7,039 bases of DNA from Treponema sp. (GTDB taxonomy: Bacteria; Spirochaetota; Spirochaetia; Treponematales; Treponemataceae), in contig JABUUX010000189.1 of the NCBI GenBank assembly GCA_021442965.1, positions 1 to 7,039 of the forward strand, given 5' to 3'. Position 1 is the first letter of the stretch. Every line of letters starts with the position of its first letter. The position numbers were made by a program, and so were the translations under genes. Below are positions 6,649 to 7,039 of the stretch, piece after piece. The notes under the pieces were generated by a model, which worked only from the letters and a program-made list of their open reading frames with translations, was not told the origin of the DNA and did no database searches.

Positions 6649-6864
6649 ATGGAAAACAAGAATGCCATTGCCATGGATTTGGTTGCAAAAATGACTGTGG
6701 AACGACTGGCAAAAGAAGATAAAAAAAATACCGATGAAATTCTCATTTCTTTTCTAAAATCAAACACCGGAAAAACCCTCTACGACGATGATGCAAAACT
6801 CTGGTGGGACGGTCCTGCCGCAGTTGCAGAAGCATACAAGAATGAAATTCAGGGACGGATTTAA
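6649..6864 (+). CDS. Small conserved-looking protein, third gene of DUF3791/DUF3990 unit
   Basis: The product is 71 residues, soluble and charged. The ATG at 6649 follows a good ribosome binding site, CGGAGA at 6639-6644. The N-terminal half is helical (MDLVAKMTVERLAKEDKK), the middle has TDEILISFLKSNTGKTLYDD, and the C-terminal part carries the distinctive AKLWWDGPAAVAEAY segment. I recall similar short proteins beside DUF3990 genes in gut bacteria but have no family name for it, and that recollection is unverified. It could be an antitoxin, a binding partner or an accessory factor. It has no DNA-binding motif that I can identify. It lies 24 bases after the DUF3990 stop in the same orientation, so it should share the transcript from the promoter at 5831. 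It ends 13 bases from the stop of the convergent gene on the other strand. Confidence 0.8.
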   Translation: MENKNAIAMDLVAKMTVERLAKEDKKNTDEILISFLKSNTGKTLYDDDAKLWWDGPAAVAEAYKNEIQGRI

Positions 6865-6877
6865 TTTTCCTTTACTC

Positions 6878-7039
6878 TCACTCTGGCACTTTGATGTTTT
6901 TCACATCTACCGCAGGGATGATTTTCTGTTCCTTTCGTTTTTCCAAAAAGCCCAATGCATAAAGAGGATATGTTTCAAAGCCTTCGCCGCCACCGACATT
7001 TGTATCAGCAATTTTTACCGCAGGATGAATTCCGTATTT
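6878..7039 (-). CDS. C-terminal part of an unidentified protein (5' end outside window)
   Basis: On the minus strand a frame is open from the window edge to a TGA at 6878-6880, giving the last 53 residues of a protein. The visible part includes HPAVKIADTNVGGGEGFET, then YPLYALGFLEKRKEQKIIP and ends in VKNIKVPE. The glycine-rich GGGEGFE turn and the balanced composition are typical of a soluble enzyme or binding protein, but I do not recognise the family. It converges on the DUF3990 unit with 13 bases between the stop codons and no obvious hairpin terminator in that gap. Confidence in coding comes from the open frame reaching the edge and the protein-like composition, in contrast to the opposite-strand frames. 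Confidence 0.65.
   Translation of the reverse strand, partial: KYGIHPAVKIADTNVGGGEGFETYPLYALGFLEKRKEQKIIPAVDVKNIKVPE

Overview
The window looks like an AT-rich chromosomal segment of a host-associated spirochaete, most likely a gut, rumen or oral Treponema. This rests on overall impression: low G+C, tyrosine- and lysine-rich proteins, signal peptides ending in LFA, LFS or SAQ, and a DUF3791/DUF3990 cassette of the kind seen in gut bacteria. No rRNA, tRNA, CRISPR array, transposase or integrase was seen.

Left part (1-1520): the 3' end of a small membrane protein gene overlaps by 8 bases a gene for a two-helix, cysteine-rich membrane protein. A secreted protein follows, with a helical N-terminal half and a C-terminal beta-sandwich resembling bacterial pre-peptidase C-terminal (PPC) domains. 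A strong Rho-independent terminator closes this unit.

Centre (1523-5763): after a possible promoter comes the dominant gene, a 1119-residue exported protein with about twelve 42-residue TPRs, a helical linker and a C-terminal CHAT domain (caspase-like protease fold). Its His/Cys pair is intact (His980, Cys1032). It is followed closely by the intact 5' end of a gene for an exported protein with a transglutaminase-like GLCFDYA motif. That reading frame ends after 106 residues, and the next 500 bases hold apparent remnants, including the C-terminal part of a beta-barrel-like protein with no start signals of its own. I read this stretch as one or two decayed genes.

Right part (5764-7039): an extended -10 promoter lies directly against the ATG of a DUF3791 gene, implying a leaderless transcript. 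DUF3791, DUF3990 (ADP-ribosyltransferase-like fold) and a 71-residue protein form a compact three-gene unit that resembles a toxin-antitoxin or ADP-ribosylation module. The window ends in the 3' end of a convergent gene on the minus strand that I could not identify.

The two points of most interest are the predicted envelope location of a TPR-CHAT protease beside a secreted PPC-like protein, and the DUF3791-DUF3990-small-protein cassette with its leaderless start. Family names come from recognising motifs by eye; no database search was run.
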